From Neonectria sp. B-13 (Eukaryota > Ascomycota > Sordariomycetes > Hypocreales > Nectriaceae), in contig NOKP01000029.1 of NCBI GenBank assembly GCA_002682825.1, positions 124,001 through 188,000 of the forward strand: DNA of 64,000 nt, read 5' to 3'. Within the stretch, counting starts at the first letter, position 1; each line of letters begins with the position of its first letter. The notes under the pieces are model-generated. The model ran no database searches. It was not told the DNA's origin and was given only the letters and a program-made list of their open reading frames with translations. The translations under genes and the position numbers were made by a program. Shown in pieces: positions 12,635-24,785 of the stretch.

Positions 12635-14464
12635 CTAACCCTGCTTCTGCTGCTTCTGCTCGATGCTGTGCTCTCTGCTGGACCCGGCGGCAGGCAGATC
12701 GTGGGCCGTATCGTTGATGACGACGTTGGTCTCGGAGCGGCCGGCATCAATGTCGTCCTCTAGCTCCTCGGGAAGCGTAAGGTTGAGTGCCATGCAGACG
12801 AAGGCGGTAACGGCGAAACCAGTCTCCATGACGAGGATGATGGCGTCGAAGAAGCCCTGGAGGGAGCGGTTATCGCCCTTGTAGGTGAAGACGTTGTCGA
12901 AGTACTCGGGGACGAGAGTGGCACCATAACCAAGCGCGAGGCCAGCCGTGAGGATGAAGCGATTACGGCGAGTGAAGGGAACGCCACGCGTAATGATGGA
13001 CAAGCCGGAGACGGCGACAGCGGTGAAGAGGAACGTGGTCATACCTCCGAGGACGGCCGAGGGGATGGCGATGAGGGCGGCGGCAAACTTGGTGAAGATT
13101 CCCATGATGAGGAGGAACATGGCACAGGCGAGACCGGCCGTGCGGTTGGCGCAACGCGTCAGGACGATGACACCGTTGTTCTGGGCAAAAACACTACCAG
13201 GAGTCATGGTCATAAGAGCACCAAAGCATCCCGCGAGGGCGTCAGACAGGATGCCGCCCTGGATTCGTGACTCGTACATCTCTCCGGTGACCTCGAGGCG
13301 CGAGACATCGCAGGTGGCCGTGATATCACCGATGGCTTCAGTAGCGAGAATCATGAAGACTGCGATCAGGGGCAAGACGAGGGGGCCATAAACGGTCAAC
13401 GGGAAGGTGTGGACCCAGGCGAAGGAGGCAACGGGGGCCGAGGTGATGCCAGACTTGTCGAAGTAGCCACAGGCGGCGGCGATAATGCAACCCGTCAAGA
13501 GGCCAATGACGACCGAGGTGGATTTCATGATGGGAGAGCCAAAGCGCTCACAGAGAATGATGGTGATGAAGACAGAGAAGCCAAGGCCGAGGAACTCCGC
13601 GGAGCCCCAAGGGAGAGGATGAGGAGCGTTGATGGTGGGGCACAGGGCGAAGAGGCCTTCCGTGGTATACGCGCAGTTTCCGCTGCCGCCCATCCAGTTC
13701 TGGAATCCCGACTTGATGAGCTTGACGCCGATGAGCATGACGGTAGGGCCGGTGACAATCGGTGGCAGCAGGCGAAGCAGGATCCTGGCGGGCACAAACG
13801 AGATGAGGATCTCAAAGAGGGAACAGACTGCAGCCGTTCCAATGATGGCGCCGTAGCCCTTGGGGCAAGGCAGAGGAGTGCCGTCGTCGGTCGAGGGACA
13901 ATAGCCGTTGGCGTACATCTGAGTAAAGGCGCCCTGAGCAATGGGGATGACGCTGAAGGAGATACCAACGACGGAAAGAAGACCGGTTCCAATGTAGTAC
14001 CTGATTGTAGTGTCAGTGAAACGCGCTTAGTTGAGCAATTGATGGCGGGAAACCTACTTGGTGCCCCAGATTCTAAAACGAGTGATTTGGATAGAGGAAA
14101 AGATGCCCGAGACGATGAGGGCGGTTGATACAAGATACTGCTGCTGGTCGGCTTCCAGGTTGGCGGCGCTGCTGATGATCATGGGAGGTGTGATGATACC
14201 GGCCAGCATGGCCAGAGCGTGTTGGAATCCCAAAAGCAGGCCGAGAAAAACAGGCATTTTGTCATTGAGGCCAAAGAAGGGGCTGGCCCGGTTGGACTTC
14301 GTCATGAAGGGGAGGTTTGGGCGGAAGAGGAAGGCATAGTCGTAGTCGCCAATGAGACCATCGCGAGTAGTAAAGGCCTTCCTGATGGCAGTGATGCGCT
14401 GGGAAAAGGTCCTGGAAGGAGCTTCCTCTGGCACAATAGATCTGGGACCCTGATCTTCATCCAT
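12635..14464 (-). CDS. uapA: uric acid/xanthine permease (NCS2/NAT family, UapA/UapC type)
   Basis: Exons are 14464-14058 and 14000-12635 (590 aa; UapA is 574 aa). The 57-bp intron is GT..AG. The product is a proton-coupled plasma-membrane purine transporter that brings in uric acid and xanthine as nitrogen sources. The diagnostic NAT residues are present: the first-helix QH motif (GFQHALAMLAG, Gln81-His82), EAIGDITATCDVS (Glu357, Asp361) and the NAT signature QNNGVIVLTRCANR (Gln409-Asn410). They fall within one residue of the UapA positions Glu356, Asp360, Gln408 and Asn409. I chose the ATG at 14464, giving MDEDQGPRS, because the frame upstream of it is low-complexity leader. An alternative upstream Met exists at 14575. 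UapA versus UapC cannot be settled by eye. Confidence 0.94.
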
Positions 14465-17400
14465 TGCTGTGGTTGAAGTGGAAGGTGGAAGTGGAAGTGG
14501 TCTGAGGGATTGCGTCACAGAGAGAGCCGGGGACGACCAGGGTAGGTGACGATGTAACCGTCTTGGGCGCGTCAATCTGGTGAAGCTGTCAAAAAGATCC
14601 TGGTTTGTAGTGAAGACGCTCTCGAATTGGATTCACAGATGACTGGACATGGACAAGCTAAAGTATAAATTCGCGATTGAGCGTTGCAACGGGTCTCTGC
14701 GCGACGATGCACATCGGACAGGGCCGTGTCGCGTGGTATTGGCGCCGGCGGCCAGCTCTAACGCTGATAGTTCTGCGCTGATGGTCTGGTTCGAAGCCGG
14801 AGAGATAGCTTATCAGCTATTATCAAGCTGTGAAGAGCAAGGTGAGTGGCCAGGATGCAAGCAGCAAGTGGGTGTTGCGGGTCTTGGGCCGTGGTGGAGG
14901 GTCCACGATCGTTCTGGGATTGACATCGAATGACTGGCTGGGCGCGCGCGCTGGGCATCCCAGGCGAAGGCGAAGCCTGCAAGTCTTCCAGGGTGGACAA
15001 GGCTAGACGAACGAGGCCGGACTCTGGGCGCTCCCGGACGACGTCTCGCTCGACCTCTGCCTCTCCGTCTTGTGGTTCCAGATCCCGTAGGCAAGCTCCC
15101 CGTTATCAAAGCTGGGGTCGAGGAGCAGTCCGCGTGGGGGAAAGATTTTTCTCCTGGGTGCATGGCCGTGTCGTCGCTGCTCATCGCCAATTAGGTTGAT
15201 GTGAGGCTGCTGGCTGGCCTAGGGAGGAGGCCGAGGATGGAGGGCGCCGTTCACCATCGCAAGCCGCCACCACCGATGCAGATGCCTCGCTAGTGTTGAC
15301 CTTAGTGATCGGGGAGAGACATTCCTACATGCCGGCCCCGAAGCATAGCGAGCCGCACGTGAAGATGCGAGCACTTGGCGAGAAAGGGACCAAGGTAGGC
15401 CACCACCCGGCCGAGACGACTTGCAGCTGCGAGACGACGAAACAAGGGCCGCACTAAATTAGATCGTGAAGAGTGCGGATGGGGCGGAGATTGTGGCGTC
15501 GACCCCATGGTTCGTCGACGCCGACGGTCCATCCAAGTTGCTTCTGTTTATCTTGGAGGCGTTCATGGCCGTCGACGGCTCCTTGGCTCAAGATATGCCT
15601 CCCAGGCGCACGTCGCTGTTGGCGGCCACTGCTCCAACGCCGACATGCGACTCGCTCGTGGGGTAGCACAAAGGACACTGACAGCTAGGACGGCTTGTGT
15701 GCCGTCGTCGGGCATCGGCCGTATCCGGTCGTGATATCTCTGATGAAGGCTAGGACTCGTCGGACAACGGCGTGATGCAAACTTGGACTGCGAGGAGGGA
15801 TGGGCGCCGACGGGCATCTCGAGATTTCATTTCCCTTTGATGCTGATATCGCTGGCAATTACGACTAAGCGGAAACCGGACCAGTCAGTGCCGCAGCCTG
15901 GCTAACACGAGACTCCGATGGTCGGACAGACGGTGCCCCATTTCGCGATTGCTTTTTCTAGGCCGAACAACGCTGTGCATGGTGTTGGCGACGACGATGG
16001 TTGGATGGATGGTGCCTTGAAGGAGGAGACTGAGAGTGAGAGGAGGACAGCACAGTGGATTTCACGTGAGCCATGATCCATCAGCCAACAGTTGGCATGG
16101 AACTTGGCCATGTGGTGGCATAGGTTAGTACCTTCCGTCGTTGCCTTGTCCAGCCGAGATCAGGTCCAGACCAGCAACAGCAACAGCAGCACTTGCCTCC
16201 ATCGCGACTTCCCCGGATCGACAGCACTGCAACAGTGAGCAGCTCCCGCGGAAGGGGCGCCACTCTGCATGGCAGCTTCCCTCTCCCTTGGGTTGCACCC
16301 TGCCACTAGCTTCCGCACTGGCAGGAAGGCATTAGGTAACGCCACGTCGAAATGAAAATCAAGCTCCGGATAAAGAAGGGCAGCATTGTGTGTGTGAGAG
16401 ATAAGAAATCCCAGCGTGCCGGCCTCAACCACATATCACAATCGGACGAAGGGGTGAGAGGGCAAGGGGTGATCCCTACAAGTGCATTGCAGCGTCGCAG
16501 GCAGCGTGTTTGTCAGTTCCCGGTTTGCTGCAGACTGCGGAGGGAAAAAAGCCCAAACTAAGCTGACCGGGGAATAATCAACACATGATGGAGCTAGTCG
16601 AATCAATCCTCCATGATCGAACATCATGCATGAAGATCGTCGCCGCGGACCAGAAAGGCAGCTGGGCAGCAAACGTTGAATCATGCCCATGAATAATTAA
16701 CAGATTGTGGCCTTGTTAGGTCCGAGGTGCAAAGTGTCGTTTCCCCTTTGGGCTCCACGATGTCTAGATAGTAAACATCATCGCAGCCATCTCTACCCCG
16801 GTATACATCTACGGCGTCAAAACGCTGCAATATTCGCTCAATCTCTCCCTTCCCCTGGAGAACCTGGGGTGACCAATTATCAAAAGCTTCGCTTCTCTCT
16901 CCGCAGCGGGCGCAAGATAGCCCTTTACCCATCTGCAATCCTTGTACCCCATCTCGCTTCCACAGAATCGACACACCCGGCTCACCACTTCGTCGCGGAA
17001 AAACATGCCATCCTGAAGATAGACACATGCAAGACAGAATGGCCCAGACGATTCCACATCGCCCACTAGCCACACAAGCCACAAGTCCCTGAAGAAGATC
17101 AATAAATGCTCCGGTGACCAACCGGTCGTAGGTGGCGCTCTGAGAGTCCACAATCCACAGCGCCGTCTCCGGGAAGACAGCCGCCAGTGTGGATGGCCGC
17201 CACTAGTGACGGAGCTGTAAACTGCAGCATGTAAGACGGATTGATCAACATGGTGTCATGTGCATTCGAGGCCCGAGTCCAGGCCCGCAAAGCCGGCTTT
17301 TGAGAAGTCTCGGCCTGAAGATCGACAAAGGTGGCGAGTTCTTCTCGTGTCTTTCGCCACAACCGAAGACCCACACCCGCATGACGTCCGGGTCGGGGCC

Positions 17401-17551
17401 CCCGATACCCCGGCTTCCAACTCCGGGCCTCCCTTAATGTCCCGGCGTTCTGATTTAAAACCTTCGGCACTCTCTTCAAATCTTCGGCACTCTCTTCCTT
17501 TGCAAGCATCTTTCCTTCAACCTTGCCAAGACTCGATAATTCTAAGGAGTC
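14465..17551. other. gene-poor interval of about 3.1 kb
   Basis: I find no gene I can support. Many short frames overlap on both strands. The most protein-like are two overlapping minus-strand frames at 16681-17153, one with a CRFCGSEMGYKDC-like cysteine pair, but they compete for the same DNA and neither shows a known domain. The interval may hold decayed genes. Confidence 0.45.
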
Positions 17552-18343
17552 ATGCAAAACCCCGTTGAGCCAATGGTGCAAGCCATCAGCTCAGAGTCCA
17601 ATGGACTGCGGTTCACCGACAACATCAACACCAACACCAGCATCAGCACCGCCACCCCCACCAGCCTCCGAACACATCTGAGCAAGCGACGGCGAGTTTT
17701 ATCCCTCACCAACACCCACAAATCCACCTTCAACACAATCGGTCGCGAACCATCGCCGCGCATCGTCCTCGGCCCCGGCGTCCTCACCCGTCTTCCCACC
17801 GAGTTAGGCCGCCTCGGTCTCTCAGCGCCGCTCATTGTCTCAAGCCCATCGCGCGTCGATGTGACCACCCGAATCCTCACCATCATTCCCAAGCTCAATG
17901 TGCGCGTTCTGGACTCGTCGACCGTCCAGAATTTGCCGGCACTACACATGGACGGCGACCTTCTTGCCAGCATGACCGGTCGGGATTGTGTCATCAGCGT
18001 TGGCGGAGGCTCTGCCGTCGCTCTGGCGAGGACCCTGGGACTGCGCAAAGGAATCCCGCACATCTGCATCCCCACAACTTGCAGCGGCAGCGAGTTCCGG
18101 ACGTCGACTTCCTTGTGTGCTGCGAAGACTCAGCATCGCCAGTTTCAGGATAGACCGGTGTCTAACTCCAAGACTGTGCATTCCAAGCCCGTTGTCATCA
18201 TCTACGATGAGGATCTCACCACGAGCGCCATCAAAAGGATATCTTGCCCCAGCAGTACCAACACGCACATGGACGCTCAGCTTCGCCATCGAGCTAAAAC
18301 TGAAGACGACCTTTGGAGCTATATCCACCTGCCAGGTGTTTAG
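17552..18343 (+). pseudogene. truncated maleylacetate reductase / iron-containing alcohol dehydrogenase
   Basis: This 263-residue frame matches only the N-terminal nucleotide-binding half of maleylacetate reductases, which are group III iron-containing alcohol dehydrogenase relatives of about 350-390 aa that reduce maleylacetate to 3-oxoadipate in aromatic catabolism. Visible markers are IVLGPGVLTRLPTEL, the dinucleotide loop CVISVGGGSAVALA, IPTTCSGSEF and VVIIYDEDLT. After about residue 215 the resemblance stops abruptly. The expected His-rich C-terminal helical domain with the metal ligands is absent from this frame and I do not find it in the next kilobase. The first 60 residues are Ser/Thr/Asn-rich and unlike the family. 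I read it as a truncated or decaying copy. An undetected frame shift or intron near 18230 is the alternative. Confidence 0.72.
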
Positions 18344-19263
18344 CATTGTCTCTCATTTCATTATTCCTGCCAAGGAATACATGTCAGTCCCCCACATCAA
18401 ATCACATCACACCTCACCATCACCACTTCCTCAACAACCACTGTGCTACATCATCCACGTCATCGGGCTAGCGATAGTCTGTTTTAAACAGTTGCGAACA
18501 CAAAGAACTCAAGTCCCTTGAGACTGCCATTGGCATTCTACTGGCCCCAGCCTTTATCAGAAGTGCTGACTGGGTCACTCAACAGTTGGAAGCATCTTGC
18601 TTCCCGGTCCACGGGCTGCGAGTGCATGGTACTTTCGCAAGACCCGCGAGACCACGGTAAGCATAAATTGTTCGACAGGTAGGCAGTGTCGGGAATACTG
18701 GTCGCATCACGTCCTTCTACCGTTGTTATACGGACGCCTAGATCAGCAAGGAGTTCATCGGCGATCATATCGATCACACTCGCCAACCACAACTATCTCA
18801 ACGCGTCAAGGCGTAGAGGGCAAGAAACCCTCTAAAACATCTTCGGACGAGGTCATTAGGTGAGATACGGGTCAGACGCTGTTGCTGGGTAAGTTAGTAG
18901 TTGGCTGCGGAAGGTGGCTAGTATCTGCAATCAAACATTAAGCTTGAAGCAGTACCACAACCTGCGGAGATTCACCCGATGTAAGTACGGTTCATGAAGT
19001 CCAAGGAGAAGTACCACGTCCTCCATTCTACAGATCGCCAGTATGTACTCAAGTTAGTCATCTCCAGACTAAATAGCTTCGCCATGAAGCTTGGTGTACA
19101 CTCGCCCAGATCAAGTCCCATGGCGCTCTTTTTCGAATCCGTAATTGCCCATCTAGTTCACATATCGTCTTTCATCGTGTTTTTTTTTTGGCGAAACCAT
19201 CGAGTTCCGACATCCCAGGGTATCTCCTCCGTTCGGGTTTTCTCCTCCGCAGGTAGCTTTCCC
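18344..19263. other. intergenic region downstream of the reductase relic
   Basis: I see no supported gene. A plus-strand stretch near 18508-18660 reads as protein-like (LETAIGILLAPAFIRSAD) but is short and unassigned. A poly-T run lies at about 19181-19190. Confidence 0.5.
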
Positions 19264-20602
19264 TTAGTCTAGATCTTCGAATCCCATGACTCCGTGAGCT
19301 CCCATGGGCCCCAGCTTGCTGCTCTGCACCTCCTTGCGCCTCTTGGCTCGGCGCTTCATCTCCTCCACTCTCTCGGCGTCGCTATCGTCGCTGTCGCCAT
19401 CGCTATCGCTCTCGGCAGCTCGCTTGCCGCTCTGTTCCTCCTCTTCGCTGTCGTCATCCTCCTCGTCCCCTTCGTCGTCCTCGTCGCCCCCTTGCAACGC
19501 CGATAGCTCTTCCCAGAGCTTGATTGTCCTACCTCCCGCGCTAATAAGTCGGTTTTCCGAGTCGAACGCAAGTGAAACAACGCTCTCCAGGTGGTCGTGT
19601 CGGAGGTTGGCAGATACGTCAACTTCCCGTCGCACCAGATCGACGACTCTCAGGCTGCCATCGCCAACGCCACACACAACCTTCTTGCCGAGGCCCAATT
19701 CCTGTGGCACCAAGGCCATGGCGTCAATGCTCTCGCCACCACCTCTCCTATCACCATCCACAATGATCCTCTCCTGCTGGTCGTCCCATGCACCCTTGTC
19801 CCACAACGTGAGCACGCCGGAACCAGATCCAATAGCCAAGACGCCGTTGTTGCGCTTCTTTCTGGGTCCCAACCCGGGAACGAAGCACGAGGTGAGCAAC
19901 TCATCCTCCTGGTCCTCGCTGCGCACAAGCACGCCCCTCCGAACATCGGTCACAGCGAGTGTAGTTCCGCCGGTGCTGACCCACTGCTTCGGGAATCCGC
20001 TGGTGCTTTCCTTGGTAGCCGGCAGAGGAGTGATGGAGGAGACATAGTCGGCATGGGGGAAATGCGTCTGCGCAGGCTTCTTGCCCGGGGCACCGTCGCG
20101 CAGATCGAGAATGTGCAGGGCACCGGAGTCGGTAGCGAGCAGGAGGCTCTGGGGGTTGAGGGTGTGAAGCAGGGTCGGGGCATCGGGCATTGTCGTAGTG
20201 CTTGGGATCGCCAGCTTGGAAACAACGCGGCCAGTCGTAGAGTCGAAGTGCTTGACGAGCGCGTCCGTCCCGGCAGAGTACATGGCTATTTAGCGGTTAG
20301 CAACTTGCAGCAGAGACATCGCTGTTGGGGCGAGACGCACCTGAACCATCATAGGCATAGACCAGCGAGCGGCAGCTTCCCTTGTGTCGCCTCGTCTGCC
20401 AGAGGGTATCGATCATGCCCTTGCCATCGCTCAGCACACTGGTGTCGCCGTCGGCGCTCTCGTCGGACGAGGTGCCAGGTGGCAATCGGAACGACTGAAC
20501 ATGGCCATTGGACAGTCCAACCGTGAGCACGGGCTCAGACGGGTGGAGAGCGGTGGTGAAAACATCCGCCTGGAGCGGAAGCGTGCAAGTGTTTTCGAAC
20601 AT
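19264..20602 (-). CDS. JIP5: WD-repeat ribosome-biogenesis protein Jip5 (WDR55 family)
   Basis: Exons are 20602-20341 and 20285-19264 (427 aa); the 55-bp intron keeps frame. Jip5/WDR55 is a nucleolar beta-propeller protein needed for 60S subunit and rRNA maturation. The start [20 protein letters not shown] and the repeat [20 protein letters not shown] are characteristic of the family. Further propeller blades end in [28 protein letters not shown] and GRTIKLWEE. The C terminus has the usual long acidic tract ([17 protein letters not shown]) followed by basic residues (KRRAKRRKE), a nucleolar-type tail. Length agrees with fungal orthologues. Confidence 0.93.
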
Positions 20603-21386
20603 GGTGTTTTGGGATCGGAGTTTGCGAGATCGGCGGTGGGAGGGAAAGTTAACGCGACAACGAGTAAACTAGCTGGTGGAAATGGGGGAAAGAGCGTTCA
20701 ATTAGCCCATAGGAAGCGTAGCGGACGCTGAGGGGACGGGTGCTGCCTTTCGTTTCGTTTACGTCCAAGGCCTTGGAGGTGCAGGTTGCTGAAGGGACCA
20801 ACGACGGTTGTTTTCTCCCATCATGGGAAAAAAATGAAGCTCGGACGGTCGGCACTGTGCGAATTCGGGCAGTGTCCTTTCCATATATACACTGTGGGTA
20901 ACGCACCTACCCTATACTTACTTCCCAAGAACAAAATGCTTACCGAACTTTTTGTCTACAACGAAAGGACCTTAGCATGGATATTTCAAAACGTATTATG
21001 CCATTTTCCCTGTTTCCTGAAGATCAGCGAAGATGGTTACTAAGTTCTAATATCTCAAATGGTAAGGGCAATTACTCGCATGGGCGTATCCTTAGACGGT
21101 ATGCAATTCCCCACCAAACATTGCGAACGAATTATCATTCAGACACAACGCAGACATCAATAAGAGCCCGGTCATTGAAAGTTGATTCGTCTCCCATGCC
21201 CCTGAAAGCACCCGTTTTCAGGATATCGTTGATGCTGTTTCACATAGTGATACAAACCTATCGTCGCCGCACAACCAACGCACAGTGCATACAGTGTTTG
21301 TCTCACGGAGTGACGGTCACAGATAAATCTAGTGGAACATCACCAACCTTGCATTCTACAACATCTCATCACATTTTCACCTCCCA
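20603..21386. other. divergent intergenic region
   Basis: This 784-bp interval holds the promoters of JIP5 (minus) and the chitinase (plus). No gene or distinct element is recognised. It is more AT-rich at 20880-21300 than its surroundings. Confidence 0.55.
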
Positions 21387-22711
21387 ATGCGAATTTCGGC
21401 CATCTGCAGTATCGGGATTTGCGCCCTATGGGCCGTAACGGCGGTTGCCTCCAAAATGGAACCCCTCCGGTGCATCATGTACCTTACTGGGTAGATCCAA
21501 CTCCCTTTCATCCGCGCCTCTCCCTCTCACGTTTAACACCAAAGAACGAACTGGAACTAACAAGCAGAATACAGGCAGCACAATGTCGTCCCCGCCAAAG
21601 ATGCTGTTGCAGACATTACCCACGTCATTCTTGCTTTCATGCGGTCTGAGACTTTCAACGTTGATGAGACTCCCTCCGAGTTCCCACTGTTTACGACAGT
21701 GGAAGAGGTCCGCTCCAAGTTTGTCTCGGGAACCAAGGTCATGGTCGCCATTGGAGGATGGGGAGACAACGAGGGCTTCGAGGTGGCCGCGAAAACTATG
21801 GGTTCGAGAAGACGTTGGGCGAAGCAAGTTGCTGCAATGGTTGAGACCGTTGGAGCGGATGGCGTCGACGTCGACTGGGAGTATCCAGGGTACGAGGCCT
21901 CTCATCCCTTGTCAAGCCATGGCGTTTTGAAGAGCGGGCTGACAATGGTCTCAGGGGAAACCGTGATGATTATAAACTGATTCCCAATTCCAAACGTGAG
22001 TGGGAGATTGAGGCATTCGTCTCGCTCATCGAGGAGCTCCGCGTTGCCTTGAGTCAGGGCAAGCTACTCTCCATCGCCGTGCCTGGCAAGGAAATTGACC
22101 TGATATCTTTCACTCCGTCAACTGTACCTCGTATCATCAAGCAAGCCGACTTCCTCAACATCATGACGTACGACCTCATGAACCGCCGCGACACCACCAC
22201 CAAGCACCACAGCGGCGTCGGCGACTCGCGCGATGCCATCCAGCGATATATCAACCGCGGCGCTCCACCGCACCAGGTCAACCTCGGCCTTGGATACTAC
22301 GTCAAGTGGTTCATGACCCAGCAATGCGACGCCGACTCCCCACGGGGCTGTCCCACCCAATTGCTCGAGGACCCGGAAACAGGGGCGGATATGGGCAAGA
22401 CGGGCGGCTTTAGCTGGCATGACAAGACTCCCGAAGACGTGGCTGAGTCCTTCGCACGTGCGCAAGCCGAAGGCAGCTACGACGACGAGGGCAGCTACTA
22501 TTACTGGGATTCTCGGGAGTGGCGGTGGTGGACCTTCGACACGGTGGAGAGCATACGGCACAAGATGGAGGATCTTGTTCCGCAGCTCAACGTGGGAGGA
22601 GTGTTCGCCTGGGGACTCGGAGAGGATGCTCCTGGATTCGAGCACCTCAGGGCCACGGTTGAGGGAGTTCGCAAGAACCGACAGGCGCGTGCACCCAAGG
22701 AAGAGCTATGA
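21387..22711 (+). CDS. secreted GH18 chitinase
   Basis: Exons are 21387-21490, 21575-21889 and 21955-22711 (391 aa); introns of 84 and 65 bp keep frame. It hydrolyses beta-1,4 N-acetylglucosamine chains in the fungal wall or in arthropod or fungal prey. The start gives a signal peptide, MRISAICSIGICALWAVTAVAS. The family motifs are intact: MVAIGGWG (about residues 91-98) and the catalytic DGVDVDWE (Asp130-Glu137, proton donor Glu137), followed by NIMTYDLMNR and the GVFAWGLGEDAPG barrel-end motif. No chitin-binding module is attached. The second junction lies just after the catalytic motif, joining EYPG to GNRDDYKLI. I expect an active enzyme. It appears smaller than the killer-toxin-like class C chitinases, with no LysM domain. 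Confidence 0.92.
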
Positions 22712-23531
22712 GTTGTGAGCTATGGGCTGTGAAGTGCGAGCTATGGCAGGCCGGATAGGGAAACCGAGTGACAGGCATGGGACGATCATAAAGGATCATA
22801 CTAGCACCGAACACTACACGCTCTGTGCATGAACCGTCCATTAGCCAGCCGTTATACCAGCCCCCGTCCCTCAATTGATACTCCTTGTTCAATCAATCCG
22901 AGGCCACCGGACTTCCTAGAGGATGAGTTGTGCTGGGGTCTGCGTGAGCTTCTCCGCAACCACAACGAATCACACCCGGCGGATACGACACGCCTCCGAC
23001 CTAGCAAACCACCTAGTGCAGCAACCATGTGCGGATAGCTTGTTACTCCTCCAACAATACCAGGAGCTCCCCCACACGTGCCCTAGCTACCCTGACCTCA
23101 AGCTTATCCTCTAACCTTGAAAACCTTGTTTCCGTGACTGTCGACAACCCGGTGCCTGTCGACGGCGACTCCGGCCTATGCCCGTCCGATATACCGAAGG
23201 CCCCTCCTCGGCGAGGACATCCGTGACGGGCATAGTCTATGTGAGATTGGGCCTGTTCATGGACTCTAGCATCACGGCGCAACGTCATTGTCTTGGACTT
23301 CCTAAATAGGCTTATCCGATGCGGATCGCTGTGATTGCTCTGCGTCCATAAGAGCGGCATTGTGTCCTGTAGGATTGTCGGTTCTCGGTCTCTCTGTCAG
23401 CTTCAGTCTCAGTCTCAGTCTCAGTCTCCGGTCTCGAGCCTCACTTTGGGCTTGTAGATCCTCGCGATTGCCCCCAGGCCGCCCTCAATTGCTCTCCGTT
23501 GCCGGTGTAAGCCTCAATTGCCTCCGCCAAG
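22712..23531. other. intergenic region and leader of the phosphodiesterase gene
   Basis: This is 820 bp without a supported gene. A TCAGTC hexamer repeat (about four copies) sits at about 23395-23430 in the presumed 5' leader. Confidence 0.55.
23395..23430 (+). repeat. CAGTCT/TCAGTC hexanucleotide tandem repeat
   Basis: About four consecutive copies of a six-base unit lie about 100 bp upstream of the phosphodiesterase ATG. It is a minisatellite in probable leader sequence. Confidence 0.8.
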
Positions 23532-24785
23532 ATGCGCTTCGCAACCTCCCTCATGGCCGGCCTCGCCGTCGTGGCCCCCGTCGTCGCCGCGCCTCACTCC
23601 AGCTCCAAGCCCCAGGTCGAGTTCCAGCCCATCACGCAGATCGAGCTCGGCCCGCGCCCCTACTACCTCGTCAACGACATGGAGGACGGCCCGCTCAAGC
23701 GCAAGCTGCAGTCGTGCTCCAACAAGAAGATGAAGCGCTCCGACTGGTCCATCGGCCACCGCGGCGGCGCCGCTCTGCAGTTCCCAGAGCACTCCCGCGA
23801 GTCTGCCCTCGCCGGCGCTCGCATGGGCGCGGGCATCCTCGAGTGCGACGTCGCCTTCACCAAGGACCGCGAGCTGGTATGCCGCCATAGCCAGTGCGAC
23901 TTGCACACCACAACCAACATCGTCAATATCCCCACGCTCAACGCCAAGTGCACCAAGCCCTTCACGGCGGCTACCGACGGCGCGCCCGCGTCGGCCAAGT
24001 GCTGCACCAGCGACATCACGCTCAAGGAGTTCAAGTCGCTGTGCGCCAAGATGGACGGCTTCAACGCCAGCGCCACGACGCCGGCCGCCTTCCTTGAAGG
24101 CACGGCCAAGTGGCGGACGGACCTGTACGCGACGTGCGGCACGGTGCTCAGCCACAAGGAGCACATCGCGCTGGTGGACGGGCTGGGGCTCAAGTTCACG
24201 CCGGAGCTCAAGACGCCCGAGGTGCCGATGCCGTTCCAGGGCGACTACACGCAGGCCAAGTATGCGCAGCAGCTCATCGACGAGTACAAGGCCCTGGGCA
24301 TCAAGCCGGCGCGTGTGTGGCCGCAGAGCTTCCTGTACGACGACATCTTGTACTGGCTCAAGCACGAGCCCAAGTTCGCCAAGCAGGCCGTGTACCTGGA
24401 CGAGACGGGCGACACGCCCGAGACGTTTATCACGGCCGTCAAGAACCTGACGCGGTACGCCAAGGACGGCGTACCCATCGTTGCTCCGCCGCTCAACTAC
24501 CTGGTGACGGGCAAGAACGGCGAGATCGTGCCCAGCGCGTACGCCATCAAGGCGCGGAAGCTGGGCCTCGATATCATCTCGTGGAGTCTGGAGCGATCGG
24601 GCCCTCTGGCCAACGGGGCCAACGGCGACTACTACTACAACTCCATCACCGACGTGGTCGACAACGACGGCGACATGTACAAGCTCGTGGACGTGCTGTG
24701 GCGCCAGATTGGCATCGTCGGGCTGTTCTCTGACTGGAGTGCCACGGTGACGTACTACGCCAACTGCTTCAACATCAAAATCTGA
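23532..24785 (+). CDS. secreted glycerophosphodiester phosphodiesterase (GDPD family)
   Basis: This is a single-exon gene of 417 aa. It cleaves glycerophosphodiesters to glycerol-3-phosphate and an alcohol, which would allow scavenging of phosphate and head groups outside the cell. The N terminus [20 protein letters not shown] is a signal peptide. GDPD signatures are visible: [15 protein letters not shown] (His76-Arg77, Glu86), [19 protein letters not shown] (Glu104, Asp106, His119) and the late [13 protein letters not shown]. Many Cys residues and possible N-glycosylation sites (NAS, NLT) fit secretion. Codon use is strongly GC-biased at third positions, which is why a long antisense frame also stays open here. 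Confidence 0.93.
   Translation: MRFATSLMAGLAVVAPVVAAPHSSSKPQVEFQPITQIELGPRPYYLVNDMEDGPLKRKLQSCSNKKMKRSDWSIGHRGGAALQFPEHSRESALAGARMGAGILECDVAFTKDRELVCRHSQCDLHTTTNIVNIPTLNAKCTKPFTAATDGAPASAKCCTSDITLKEFKSLCAKMDGFNASATTPAAFLEGTAKWRTDLYATCGTVLSHKEHIALVDGLGLKFTPELKTPEVPMPFQGDYTQAKYAQQLIDEYKALGIKPARVWPQSFLYDDILYWLKHEPKFAKQAVYLDETGDTPETFITAVKNLTRYAKDGVPIVAPPLNYLVTGKNGEIVPSAYAIKARKLGLDIISWSLERSGPLANGANGDYYYNSITDVVDNDGDMYKLVDVLWRQIGIVGLFSDWSATVTYYANCFNIKI

Noticed and set aside
14740..14815. tRNA-like B box (GGTTCGAAGCC) with a pairable T-arm
   Set aside because: There is no A box at the right distance, no anticodon arm and no matching acceptor stem upstream.
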